Positions 16,386 through 23,200 of a DNA stretch of 27,043 nucleotides are shown piece after piece. Position 1 is the first letter of the stretch. Each line of letters starts with the position of its first letter. This stretch comes from CAXTTV01 sp964247295. Its GTDB lineage: Bacteria; Chloroflexota; Ktedonobacteria; Ktedonobacterales; Ktedonobacteraceae. Location of the stretch: the NCBI GenBank assembly GCA_964247295.1, contig CAXTTV010000053.1:1-27043 (forward strand), in the 5' to 3' direction. Both the position numbers and the translations under genes were made by a program. The notes beneath the pieces are model-generated. The model had not been told where the DNA came from. It ran no database searches and was given only the letters and a program-made list of their open reading frames with translations.

Positions 16386-16427
16386 TCTATAGTAATCAAT
16401 CAGAATTTCACCAAGGAGGTGAAATCC
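16386..16427 (-). promoter_or_regulatory. kinase promoter with an overlapping operator-like inverted repeat
   Basis: On the minus strand, TTGGTG (16414-16409) and TATAGA (16391-16386) are 17 bp apart, giving a start near 16379 and a ~27-nt leader. A 10-bp inverted repeat with one mismatch (GAATTTCACC 16403-16412 with GGTGAAATCC 16418-16427, 5-bp centre) covers the -35 box, as expected for a repressor or activator site. Confidence 0.45.
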
Positions 16428-16480
16428 ACAAGCTTTCCCGTTTCATGGGGCATAGTAGAGAGGTTACTGAGGAGTAATGT

Positions 16481-16532
16481 AAAAAACGGGCTCTAAAGTT
16501 CTACTTATCCAGGGGTAAGCCCTCGTTTTTTT
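16481..16532 (-). terminator. hairpin terminator after tRNA-Arg
   Basis: AAAAAACGGGCT (16481-16492) can pair with the AGCCCTCGTTTTTT segment (16518-16531), leaving a 2-nt bulge. On the minus strand the stem ends in CCCGTTTTTT, 42 bp past the tRNA 3' end. The A/T runs on both sides would let it work in both directions. Confidence 0.6.
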
Positions 16533-16573
16533 GCTGGCTTTGAGGTAGGTTTATAGGATGTAGAGATGAGAAA

Positions 16574-16647
<74 letters not shown>

Positions 16648-16657
16648 TTACACCCCT

Positions 16658-16686
16658 ATGATAACAAAGACCCCTCATGCTGTCAA
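16658..16686 (-). promoter_or_regulatory. tRNA-Arg promoter
   Basis: On the minus strand, a perfect TTGACA (16686-16681) and TATCAT (16663-16658, 5/6, with TGT before it as an extended -10) are 17 bp apart. The predicted start falls a few bases before the tRNA 5' end at 16647. Confidence 0.8.
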
Positions 16687-16751
16687 CAACCGATTTTATT
16701 GACATACTTCTCCCTTTTCTTTTAGAATTGGACAGTTGCCACACTCGGTAA

Positions 16752-16991
16752 GGAAAGGGAGAACCCAATTCCGAAATGCAGATGTTTCTGACTAAGGCTC
16801 GCACCTTTCGCCTCCAACATCTCCATATCCTGCCAATTCTGGATTTTGGAATTAATTCCGATGATCGCGTTCCTTTTATTGTGATGGAGTTTGCTCCAAA
16901 CGGGACGCTGCGCTCCCAACACCCCCCGGCCAGATCTAATCTTGAGCGCATTAAGAAGCTGATAAACGTCAAAGACCGGAACAAAAGCTGA
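16752..16991 (+). pseudogene. remnant of a second Ser/Thr protein kinase gene
   Basis: The reading frame after the stop at 16749-16751 encodes a piece of kinase N-lobe. FLTKARTFRLQHLHILPILD corresponds to the C-helix/beta-4 segment (usually NEAR...HPHIVRVLD), and VPFIVMEFAPNGTLRSQHPP corresponds to beta-5 and the hinge. The Gly loop, the ATP-binding lysine, the catalytic loop and the C-lobe are absent, and the frame ends in an unrelated LINVKDRNKS tail. The words VATLGKERE in another frame just upstream (about 16735-16762) may be a further decayed part. The fragment lies beside tRNA-Arg, on the opposite strand from the other broken kinase. It is unlikely to be functional. Confidence 0.75.
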
Positions 16992-17099
16992 GAACAAATG
17001 TATCGGTTTCCTCTTTCACCCCTCAATACGTGTCTAAAGAGAGATTCCCTGGTGTTAGCAAATCCTCTAACGAGGATATTTCGGTGAGAGGAGTATTTT

Positions 17100-17600
17100 A
17101 TGAATGCAGTAGAGGTTGTTGAAACCTTTATTACAGCACTTCAATCGGGCGAGACCGATGAGGCCGCAACGATGATGAGCCCGGATTTCAATAGCACGGG
17201 TTTTGGTGGAACCCTCTTCGCAAAGCCTTTAGACAAAGGAGAATTTCTGGTCCTGCAAAGCGCTCTCTATGGAGCGATGCCAGATATGCAGTATAACCTT
17301 GCGAATCTTCACGCTCAGAATGATCAGACGGTGACCGGAACAATCCGCCTGGCCGGGACACAAACGAACGATCTTGAGGTACCGTTTTTGCTACTCCCAA
17401 CAATTAAAGCCGAGCAGAATACAATCTCGCTTCCCGAGACGCCGGTAACCTTCCAACTGAAACACTCGCTGGTGGCACTTATGAATGTGCGAACAGAGCC
17501 CGGCGGCGGGATGGATGGTCTGGTCCAGCAACTTGGAGGCGATCTTCAACCCACACAGGGGGAGCACCTCAACTATAATCCCAAAGGCGATCCCGACTAG
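17100..17600 (+). CDS. NTF2/SnoaL-like small protein
   Basis: This 166-residue protein has an ATG preceded by GAGAGGAG 6 nt upstream. The opening (AVEVVETFITALQSGETDEAATMMSPDF) matches the start of SnoaL/NTF2-like cone proteins, a helix pair followed by a strand with the dump-site aspartate. The body continues with the expected curved strands (QNDQTVTGTIRL, VPFLLLPTIKAEQNTISL, ETPVTFQLKH). Members are ester cyclases, isomerases, or ligand-binding proteins without catalysis. The last ~35 residues (a Gly-rich tail around GLVQQLGGD) are outside the fold. There is no operon partner: a kinase remnant lies upstream and a convergent HAD gene downstream. A small hairpin (ATCCTC/GAGGAT, 17062-17077) precedes the ribosome-binding site. 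Confidence 0.7.
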   Translation: MNAVEVVETFITALQSGETDEAATMMSPDFNSTGFGGTLFAKPLDKGEFLVLQSALYGAMPDMQYNLANLHAQNDQTVTGTIRLAGTQTNDLEVPFLLLPTIKAEQNTISLPETPVTFQLKHSLVALMNVRTEPGGGMDGLVQQLGGDLQPTQGEHLNYNPKGDPD

Positions 17601-17622
17601 ACGCTGAAATTGATTGAGAAGG

Positions 17623-17656
17623 GGAGGGCAAAGATACTTGAGATTCTCTGCCCTCC
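17623..17656. terminator. hairpin between convergent genes
   Basis: The 8-bp stem GGAGGGCA/TGCCCTCC (17623-17630 with 17649-17656) lies 23 bp beyond both the SnoaL-like stop and the HAD gene stop. U-runs are weak on both strands (ATTTCC; CCTTCTC), so it is probably a shared, modest terminator. Confidence 0.5.
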
Positions 17657-17678
17657 ATTTCCACTATTCAGAAAAGCT

Positions 17679-18347
17679 TCAAACCTTTTGACCGACGCTC
17701 TCTAACTCCTGAATTACGTCTGTTAGTGGACGCTCGGCCATACTATTCAGGCGAAGATCGGGCGCTCCCAGGGGCAACTGACTGGTCAGACTATTAGGAA
17801 CGGCTACACAATACATACCTGCCGCTTTGGCCGCTAAAATTCCATTCGGAGAGTCTTCCAGGGCCAAGGCTTCAGCCGGCGAGACATCCAGACAGGCCAG
17901 CGCTGCTAGATAAAGCTCGGGATCTGGCTTGACGTGCTTTACGTCGGTACGACTGCGGATACAATCAAACCGATCCAATAGACCCAGGCGCTCCAGGTGA
18001 CCAACGACCCATTCACGCGAGGAACTGGAGGCCACTCCCAGTTTCATACCCAGCCTTCTGGCCTCAGCAATATATGCCTCCACACCAGGCAACACCGTCT
18101 TGCTCTCTAAGATATCATGGCAGAACTTTCTCCTCTCAATTGAGAGTCTCTCCCGATCTACTTTCTCACCAAGCTGCTTTTCCAGGTAGTCATAGGGATC
18201 AAAGACGCCATGCGTGCCAATCGTTTGCGCCCACATCTCAAATGGCAGCTCTACCTGTCGATCTTGATATATTTTCTGCCAGGACTGATATTCTGGTAGC
18301 TCAGTGTCTAAAATCAAACCATCAAAGTCAAAAACCAGGGCCTTCAA
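17679..18347 (-). CDS. HAD-superfamily hydrolase, beta-phosphoglucomutase-like
   Basis: This is a 222-residue subfamily I HAD phosphatase or mutase. It starts at TTG 18347, supported by a near-perfect TGAGGAGG about 5 nt upstream and the immediate motif I FDFDG (Asp7, Asp9). A helical cap follows at about 15-85. Motif II is SSS (108-110), motif III Lys140 (HVKPDPELY) and motif IV LEDSPNG (Glu164, Asp165). The KPDP and EDSxxG wording is typical of the PGMB/phosphatase branch, which acts on sugar phosphates or other small phosphate esters. The gene is divergent from the LOG-family gene with a 154-bp shared upstream region. The substrate is not assignable. Confidence 0.88.
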   Translation of the reverse strand: MKALVFDFDGLILDTELPEYQSWQKIYQDRQVELPFEMWAQTIGTHGVFDPYDYLEKQLGEKVDRERLSIERRKFCHDILESKTVLPGVEAYIAEARRLGMKLGVASSSSREWVVGHLERLGLLDRFDCIRSRTDVKHVKPDPELYLAALACLDVSPAEALALEDSPNGILAAKAAGMYCVAVPNSLTSQLPLGAPDLRLNSMAERPLTDVIQELESVGQKV

Positions 18348-18452
18348 AGGTGCCTCCTCAATACTCGTATAGATTGCTATCTCTTCTTTATATCATCGCA
18401 CAAACTGAGAAAGATAGGGAATTTTTCTCGCTTGTTGGAAGATGCGAAAGAA

Positions 18453-18474
18453 TATGTTAACATACTGGTATACC
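18453..18474. promoter_or_regulatory. two adjacent palindromes upstream of the LOG-family gene
   Basis: A perfect 12-bp palindrome TATGTTAACATA (18453-18464) and a perfect 8-bp palindrome GGTATACC (18467-18474) lie about 30-50 bp before the start codon in the divergent intergenic region. They could be a regulator site. No clear -35/-10 pair was found around them. Confidence 0.3.
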
Positions 18475-18501
18475 CAAGAGGATTGAGAGGATGTGCTTGT
18501 G

Positions 18502-19089
18502 ATGCATCGCATTTGTGTGTATGCCGGTTCCAGTCCTGGGGCAAAACCTGAATATCGAGAGGCGGCCAGGTCCCTAGGGATTGCGCTGGTAGATCATGGT
18601 TTTGGTTTGGTCTATGGTGGTGGGAGCGTTGGTCTGATGGGAACGATCGCTGACGCTGTATTAGCACATGGTGGTGAGGCAATTGGTGTTATTCCCCAAG
18701 GATTATTCAGGCAGGAGATTGGCCATTCCGGCCTCACCCAATTGCGTGAGGTGGGCAGTATGCATGAGCGTAAAGCCCTTATGGCTGAACTTTCAGATGG
18801 TTTTATCGCGCTCCCAGGTGGTCTGGGAACCTTTGATGAACTCTTTGAAATGGTTACCTGGGCTCAGTTGGGTATCCATAAGAAGCCAGTTGCTCTCCTG
18901 AATACTCTGGATTACTTTAATCCTCTGCTCTCACTTATCGCTTATGCGATCGAAGAAGGCTTTGTCAGGGCTGCGCATAAAGATCTCCTTTTTCACTCAC
19001 AGAGCCTGGATGCTGTACTTACCCATATATCCACTTTCTGTCCACCTGCTCCTATCGACAAGTGGACAGAACTGCCGCCTGCTCCCTGA
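18502..19089 (+). CDS. LOG-family protein (TIGR00730 type; cytokinin riboside 5'-monophosphate phosphoribohydrolase-like)
   Basis: The family hydrolyses nucleoside 5'-monophosphates (AMP or cytokinin riboside monophosphates) to base and ribose 5-phosphate. Chosen from ATG 18502 the protein has 195 residues; GTG codons at 18493 and 18499 are alternative starts behind GAGAGG. The Rossmann-like opening RICVYAGSSPG is followed by LVYGGGSVGLMG (37-48). The two family signatures are SMHERKALM (86-94) and PGGLGTFDE (105-113), which hold the catalytic Arg and Glu. The C-terminal half ends in WTELPPAP. It is a single gene, divergent from the HAD hydrolase, with a weak downstream hairpin. Bacterial members often act in general nucleotide salvage. 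Confidence 0.9.
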   Translation: MHRICVYAGSSPGAKPEYREAARSLGIALVDHGFGLVYGGGSVGLMGTIADAVLAHGGEAIGVIPQGLFRQEIGHSGLTQLREVGSMHERKALMAELSDGFIALPGGLGTFDELFEMVTWAQLGIHKKPVALLNTLDYFNPLLSLIAYAIEEGFVRAAHKDLLFHSQSLDAVLTHISTFCPPAPIDKWTELPPAP

Positions 19090-19117
19090 TCTATTTTCTC
19101 AAGAGGCAGGATGTATA

Positions 19118-19145
19118 AGCGCTTCATTTTTAAGCGTTACTTTAT
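19118..19145 (+). terminator. weak hairpin after the LOG-family gene
   Basis: AGCGCTT (19118-19124) pairs with AAGCGTT (19132-19138) with one G-U, across a 7-nt loop, followed by ACTTTAT. The U-run is short, so the assignment is tentative. Confidence 0.3.
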
Positions 19146-19265
19146 AGTATCAAATTGCAACTCTCGTGCAACTGATTGTAACCAACTAATTTTTCTATCC
19201 GTTACTCTAACGTGCCATTATTATTCGGTATTATACTACCTTTTTCAAATGAGGAGAGGTTACCT

Positions 19266-19694
19266 ATGTCCTGGGAAGTTTATCCACCCGCTGCTATTAA
19301 AAGACCTCTGAGCGACACTATTTTGATCGTTGAGGATGATGGTAGTATTGGGAGCTTTCTAAAACAAATTATTGAGGAAGAGACCCCTTATTCGGCAGAG
19401 GTGATCGGCAATGGAGAAGCTGCGGTCCACCGAGCCCCCGATCTCCGCCCCTGCCTGCTTCTGCTCGATTATCGCCTGCCCGGCCTGAATGGCATTGAAG
19501 TCTACGACCGCTTACAGGAATTTTCCGCGACTCGCGGCGTACCCACCATTATGATGAGCGCGGCTCTGCCGGTCTCCGACCTTCAAAGACGCGGCATCTA
19601 TCCGATCCGCAAACCTATGGACATCGGGAGTGTGGTCCGGATGATTACACATGCGATGGCCACATTTGAGGAACAACGCCTCCAGACACATTAA
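19266..19694 (+). CDS. single-domain response regulator (receiver)
   Basis: The start at ATG 19266 (142 residues) follows GGAGAGG by 6 nt. Frames beginning earlier have no such site. A ~17-residue leader precedes the receiver domain. The acidic pair is Asp24/Asp25 in IVEDDGS, the phosphoacceptor Asp68 in LLLLDYRLPG, the switch Ser98 in IMMSAA and the conserved Lys116 in IRKPMD. No output domain follows, so it signals through protein contacts, like CheY or Spo0F. No histidine kinase is adjacent; the partner must lie elsewhere. The gene stands alone, about 370 bp before ftsZ. Confidence 0.88.
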   Translation: MSWEVYPPAAIKRPLSDTILIVEDDGSIGSFLKQIIEEETPYSAEVIGNGEAAVHRAPDLRPCLLLLDYRLPGLNGIEVYDRLQEFSATRGVPTIMMSAALPVSDLQRRGIYPIRKPMDIGSVVRMITHAMATFEEQRLQTH

Positions 19695-20062
19695 CGAAAA
19701 CGCTTTACCAGTTTCTCTCATAATGACGTTTTCTAACAGTTCCGCCTGGCACGCTTCATTTTACATGTCTGGTAACTCTTCCCAAGATTCTCTAGCAATC
19801 GTGCCAGGTATCTTTTTCTACTTGTTCTAAAAAAAGAACCACAAATACACTCTGTTACGTTCTATTATTAGAGAGGCTGTAATCGGGCACAGAGACTATC
19901 AGGACTGAGCTACTACTTGACATTCTTGTTACAATGCGGGTAGCAATTGGCTATTTTGCACGCTGATCATTATATTTTATTTATTCAGCGTCTTTATATT
20001 TCTGCGCTTTCCCTTTTATCGCAGCCGCTCTATAAAAGGATGAGAAGAAACGGGGGTCCCGT
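19695..20062. other. intergenic region with long-loop inverted repeat and ftsZ promoter region
   Basis: No gene is seen. A perfect 9-bp inverted repeat (CCTGGCACG 19745-19753 with CGTGCCAGG 19800-19808) has a 46-nt loop and is followed by TATCTTTTTCTA. It could be a terminator for the response regulator or a structured RNA. A smaller repeat GAAAACG/CGTTTTC lies at the region's left end, just after the stop. The right half is AT-rich and carries a candidate promoter at 19917-19935, which implies a ftsZ leader of about 120 nt. Confidence 0.5.
19917..19935 (+). promoter_or_regulatory. candidate ftsZ promoter
   Basis: TGTTACAAT (19927-19935) is an extended -10 with a 5/6 hexamer. A perfect TTGACA (19917-19922) lies too close (7 bp) to serve it as -35, and no good -10 sits 17 bp after that TTGACA. 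The extended -10 reading is preferred. Confidence 0.4.
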
Positions 20063-21655
20063 ATGCAGTCAAAATCTCACGCAAGCAAATCTAAACGTGA
20101 GATCACCCCAGAGCGACGATCGGGGATGGCTCAGGCCAATGCGGCCAGTTCACAATTTTTAGCTCAAGAGGATCAGTGGGCCGTACTTCGGCATGAGGTG
20201 GAGGGAGAGGATATGCAACATTCAGGCGGTCAGCCTCAAGCAGGCTGGTCTCATTCTAATGTCGATGACAACCTTTTCTCACCCCAATCATCCTTTGAGG
20301 ACCTTACTCTTGCTCAACACCATGTGGATATTGTGGTCGCTGGCGTCGGCGGCGCGGGCATGAATGCCGTGAATCGCATGATTAAGGCGAAGGTTCGGGG
20401 CGTCCGCTTTGTAGCAATGAATACCGATGCCCAGGTGCTGGCCCTTTCCGAGGCCCCTACGTGCATCTGTCTCGGCCAACATTATACAAAAGGCCTGGGG
20501 GCTGGCGGCATCTCATCCGTGGGATCACGCGCCGCCGCCGAAAGCGTCAATGAGGTTCGCGAGGCCCTTAATGGCGCGGATATGGTGTTTATCGCGGCTG
20601 GTATGGGCGGCGGAACTGGAACCGGAGCCGCTCCAATTGTGGCTTCAATCGCCCGAAAAATGGGAGCGCTCACTATCGGCATTGTAACCCTACCATTTAC
20701 CTTTGAGGGAACGCGCCGCCGCCGCTCAGCCGAGGAAGGCCTGGCCGCTCTCCGCTCTGAGGTCGATGCTTTGATTACGGTTCCCAATGATCGCCTGCTC
20801 GCGATCACTGGCCGCGACCGCACGCTCTCCGACGCGTTTAAACTGGCCGACGATGTTCTGCGTCAGGGCGTCCAGGGCATCGCCGAGGTCATTAATGTTC
20901 CTGGTCTGGTAAATGTAGATTTCGCGGACGTCCGTAGCGTTCTACGCGAGTCCGGCACAGCGTTGATGAGTATAGGACAGGGACAGGGGTCAAATCGTGC
21001 TCAACAGGCTGCACAAGAAGCGATCGCGGGTGGTTTTTTGAATGTGGCGATCCGTGGCGCGAAACGTGTGCTCTTTAATATCAGTGGTGGCGAGGATATG
21101 ACGCTTTTTGAGGTGAATGAGGTGGCTGAAAGCATCGGCCAGGCGATCGATGCCAGTGCCGATATCACCTTTGGCGCGGTTGTCGATCCTTCCCTCGAAG
21201 ACTCGATTCGGGTAACGCTGATCGCAACAGGCATGGAGAACGAGCATCTAGCACCGCCGGCCCGCCATACGACCGATTCTCACCCTCTATCCGCACGCCA
21301 GATCCATGGAGTCACCAATAGTCCCCCTCGCCAGGCACCACCATTCGCTTCCATGCCTCAGGTTCCATATTCGCCACAACCAAACACCTATACGGCGAGC
21401 TCTCCCCACTCAACACAGGAAGAAAGCTCGGCTCTGCCTGTTCCACCTCCAACGCCTCCAGAACTGATACGGTCTACCCGGAATCAACGAAGTCTGGATG
21501 ATCTTCGCGGCATCCGGAGCTTGGGTCGTCGGCATAAAGAGGACAACTCAGATCAGCGCGGTCACCCTTCTGGCTCTCAACAGGAGGCCGAGACCGATGA
21601 AAAGAGGCAGCGATCGGGGGTGGATATGCCACCCTTCCTGCGGAAATTCAAATGA
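20063..21655 (+). CDS. ftsZ: cell division protein FtsZ with extended N-terminus and long linker
   Basis: FtsZ is the tubulin-like GTPase that forms the division ring. This protein has 530 residues, against roughly 350-400 usually. Residues 1-86 are a polar extension. The GTPase core runs from about 88 to 392: G-loop region VAGVGGAGMNAV, tubulin signature GGGTGTGAA (182-190), PNDRLL (241-246) and the T7 synergy loop NVDFADV (284-290) with its catalytic acidic residues. A ~125-residue Pro/Ser/Gln-rich linker follows. It ends in the membrane-tether-binding peptide DMPPFLRKFK. The start at ATG 20063 is the first in frame; internal ATGs at 20126 and 20213 remain possible. No ftsA, ftsQ or mur gene is adjacent, so it lies outside a dcw cluster. 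Confidence 0.93.
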   Translation: MQSKSHASKSKREITPERRSGMAQANAASSQFLAQEDQWAVLRHEVEGEDMQHSGGQPQAGWSHSNVDDNLFSPQSSFEDLTLAQHHVDIVVAGVGGAGMNAVNRMIKAKVRGVRFVAMNTDAQVLALSEAPTCICLGQHYTKGLGAGGISSVGSRAAAESVNEVREALNGADMVFIAAGMGGGTGTGAAPIVASIARKMGALTIGIVTLPFTFEGTRRRRSAEEGLAALRSEVDALITVPNDRLLAITGRDRTLSDAFKLADDVLRQGVQGIAEVINVPGLVNVDFADVRSVLRESGTALMSIGQGQGSNRAQQAAQEAIAGGFLNVAIRGAKRVLFNISGGEDMTLFEVNEVAESIGQAIDASADITFGAVVDPSLEDSIRVTLIATGMENEHLAPPARHTTDSHPLSARQIHGVTNSPPRQAPPFASMPQVPYSPQPNTYTASSPHSTQEESSALPVPPPTPPELIRSTRNQRSLDDLRGIRSLGRRHKEDNSDQRGHPSGSQQEAETDEKRQRSGVDMPPFLRKFK

Positions 21656-21672
21656 TTTCCAAAACATAAAGA

Positions 21673-21696
21673 GGGAGCAGCTATACAACTGCTCCC
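21673..21696. terminator. shared terminator between ftsZ and the KGG gene
   Basis: A perfect 8-bp stem GGGAGCAG/CTGCTCCC (21673-21680 with 21689-21696) lies 17 bp after the ftsZ stop and 24 bp after the convergent KGG gene stop. On the minus strand it is followed by TCTTTATGTTTT. The plus strand lacks a U-run. Confidence 0.6.
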
Positions 21697-21720
21697 CGGT
21701 CTTCAACGGGAAAAAGATCT

Positions 21721-21993
21721 TTACTCCTCTTTCGTGGTAGCTGTTTTCCCTCGCTCCCCTCCCTTTTTGCCGATCTTGGAATAAAATTCGGAGCCCTGCT
21801 GACGTTTCGTTGACTCGCCACCTTTTTTCCCGATCTCGGCATAAAACTTGGGACCCCGTTTTTCTTTAACGGTCTCACCACCTTTTTTGCCAATCCTAGA
21901 ATAAAATTCGGGCCCATACTTTTCCCGTACAGCCTGTCCACCATGCTTGGCCTTCTGCGATCCCGGCTCTGGTCCACGCTTGTTATTTGCCAT
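21721..21993 (-). CDS. KGG-repeat general stress protein (GsiB-like)
   Basis: The 90-residue hydrophilic protein consists of 20-residue repeats of the KGG family (stress-induced acidophilic repeat). The unit IGKKGGE...GPEFYSxIGKKGG is seen three to four times between residues 14 and 80, with an Arg/Lys-rich end. Start ATG 21993 gives the clean MANNKRGPEPGSQKAKHGG opening; upstream codons overlap a promoter. The gene shows a 60-bp internal period at DNA level. Such proteins behave like hydrophilins and rise under starvation, heat, salt or desiccation, but have no enzymatic role. It is divided from larB by 92 bp and has its own promoter candidate. Confidence 0.9.
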   Translation of the reverse strand: MANNKRGPEPGSQKAKHGGQAVREKYGPEFYSRIGKKGGETVKEKRGPKFYAEIGKKGGESTKRQQGSEFYSKIGKKGGERGKTATTKEE

Positions 21994-22009
21994 AGAAAGT
22001 CCCGCCTCT

Positions 22010-22038
22010 CTTATACTCAAACATCCACATCCCATCAA
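22010..22038 (-). promoter_or_regulatory. candidate promoter of the KGG stress gene
   Basis: On the minus strand, TTGATG (22038-22033, 4/6) and TATAAG (22015-22010, 5/6) are 17 bp apart. The predicted start would leave a leader of only about 10 nt before ATG 21993. Confidence 0.4.
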
Positions 22039-22085
22039 ACAAAGCGGTGAGACATTCATGCCTATTAGAACATCTCGCTGCTTCC

Positions 22086-22922
22086 CTACTGCAACTGATG
22101 CTCTCGCGCATGCGCCACTCTTCTGGCAATAAGACCGGCGGTAATGCCAGCCCCAACACCATTGTCAATATTGACGACACTTAACCCTGGCGCGCACGTC
22201 TGTAACATCGAAAGTAATGCGGCTACTCCTTTGCCGCCTATTCCATACCCGATCGACGTTGGTAAACCTATGACAGGAACTGGAACCAACCCTGCCACAA
22301 CCGATGGCAATGCTCCATCCATTCCGGCAGCAACAACCAATACATCTACATCTGAAGCTAACAGATCTCGCAAAGGTTCAACAAGACGATGAAGGCCCGC
22401 GACACCCACGTCGTAGATAGAGGTGACATTGCACCCCATCTCTTCCGCGATTAGGGCCGCTTCATCTGCCACTGGAATATCGGAGGTGCCGGCACTTAAA
22501 ACACCTACATGCCCGCTCAGGCGCGGAATAATGTAGTCAGGCTTATAGATGATAATTGCTCTCGCGGCCTTACGTTCACTTATTCGATACCCTACGAAGG
22601 CTGCTTTAAGCGGTTCCACTGCTTCAGGACGCACCCGACTGACAATCGCTCTCCCTGCCCCCTCTAACAATCCCTTCGCCATGGCGATTATCTGCCCCAC
22701 TTCCTTGGTCTCCCCAAGAATTACCTCTGGCGCGCCTTTTCGCTTCTCTCGGCCTGGATCTGGCCGAGTCTGCTTGATTTTCGACTCGCCCTTACTCGGG
22801 CTTTCTAGTTTTATTTCTTTGGATATTTCGACTTGCTGGCCTTTTTTATCTTCGTTGCCTGTCTGCACTATCTCAACAAGCTGACTGATAACATCCAGCA
22901 TTTCGTCTGCTTCGTGGTTCAC
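22086..22922 (-). CDS. larB: LarB, nickel-pincer nucleotide cofactor biosynthesis carboxylase
   Basis: LarB carboxylates and hydrolyses nicotinic acid adenine dinucleotide, the first step towards the nickel-pincer cofactor of lactate racemase and related enzymes. The 278-residue protein starts at GTG 22922, 9 nt after AAGGG. The LarB signature RKGAPEVILG lies at 61-70. The C-terminal half is PurE-like: VLSAGTSDIPVADEA, VYDVGVAGLHR-type text (here IYDVGVAGLHR), VVAAGMDGALPSVVAGL, and GLPTSIGYGIGGKGVAALLSML. Residues 25-50 are a Lys/Glu-rich probable linker. No larC or larE is visible in the window, so the rest of the pathway would have to be elsewhere. Confidence 0.92.
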   Translation of the reverse strand: MNHEADEMLDVISQLVEIVQTGNEDKKGQQVEISKEIKLESPSKGESKIKQTRPDPGREKRKGAPEVILGETKEVGQIIAMAKGLLEGAGRAIVSRVRPEAVEPLKAAFVGYRISERKAARAIIIYKPDYIIPRLSGHVGVLSAGTSDIPVADEAALIAEEMGCNVTSIYDVGVAGLHRLVEPLRDLLASDVDVLVVAAGMDGALPSVVAGLVPVPVIGLPTSIGYGIGGKGVAALLSMLQTCAPGLSVVNIDNGVGAGITAGLIARRVAHAREHQLQ

Positions 22923-22985
22923 TGGACTATACCCTTAATCGAGCTTTTCATTATCAAAACTCGTTTAGCCGTTTTAACTTTTCAC

Positions 22986-23014
22986 ACTATAACATACTTC
23001 TATCAAATGAGCAA
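22986..23014 (-). promoter_or_regulatory. larB promoter
   Basis: On the minus strand, TATAGT (22991-22986, 5/6) is preceded by TGT as an extended -10, with TTGCTC (23014-23009) 17 bp upstream. The predicted leader is about 57 nt. Confidence 0.55.
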
Positions 23015-23084
23015 GCCAGCGATACAGGCGAGCTGCTCCTACACCGTTTTGTACCATTCTTCTTTCACTGTCTTCGGTCTATGC

Positions 23085-23090
23085 TATAAT
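23085..23090 (+). promoter_or_regulatory. extended -10 promoter of the lipoprotein gene
   Basis: A perfect TATAAT is preceded by TGC (23082-23084), forming an extended -10. The -35 region is weak (TTTCAC/CTTTCA), as is usual for such promoters. The start is expected near 23097. Confidence 0.65.
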
Positions 23091-23106
23091 AGCCTTGCGT
23101 TTTGAA

Positions 23107-23194
23107 CCAGAGCCTTTCTGAGCTCTGGCTCTTTATCACGTATTCTACGATACATCGGTATCATTCTGCTCGCTATTATTAGAAGGAAGGCTCT
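23107..23194 (+). promoter_or_regulatory. structured leader that may occlude its own ribosome-binding site
   Basis: The ~104-nt leader begins with a 7-bp hairpin CCAGAGC/GCTCTGG (23107-23113 with 23122-23128). The left arm and loop, AGAGCCTTTCT (23109-23119), are also complementary to AGGAAGGCTCT (23184-23194) over 11 positions with one G-U pair. That second segment contains the Shine-Dalgarno sequence of the lipoprotein gene. The two pairings exclude each other, which is the arrangement of a translational switch. No known riboswitch class is recognised. Confidence 0.4.
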
Positions 23195-23200
23195 TTTTTT

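Noticed and set aside
19917..19946. TTGACA upstream of ftsZ as a standard -35 box
   Set aside because: The sequence 17-18 bp downstream (TAGCAA) is a poor -10, and the good TACAAT is only 7 bp away; the extended -10 reading was preferred.
21740..21960. Regular 60-bp repeats suggesting a CRISPR-like array
   Set aside because: The repeats are in frame and encode the 20-residue KGG unit; there are no unique spacers of constant length.
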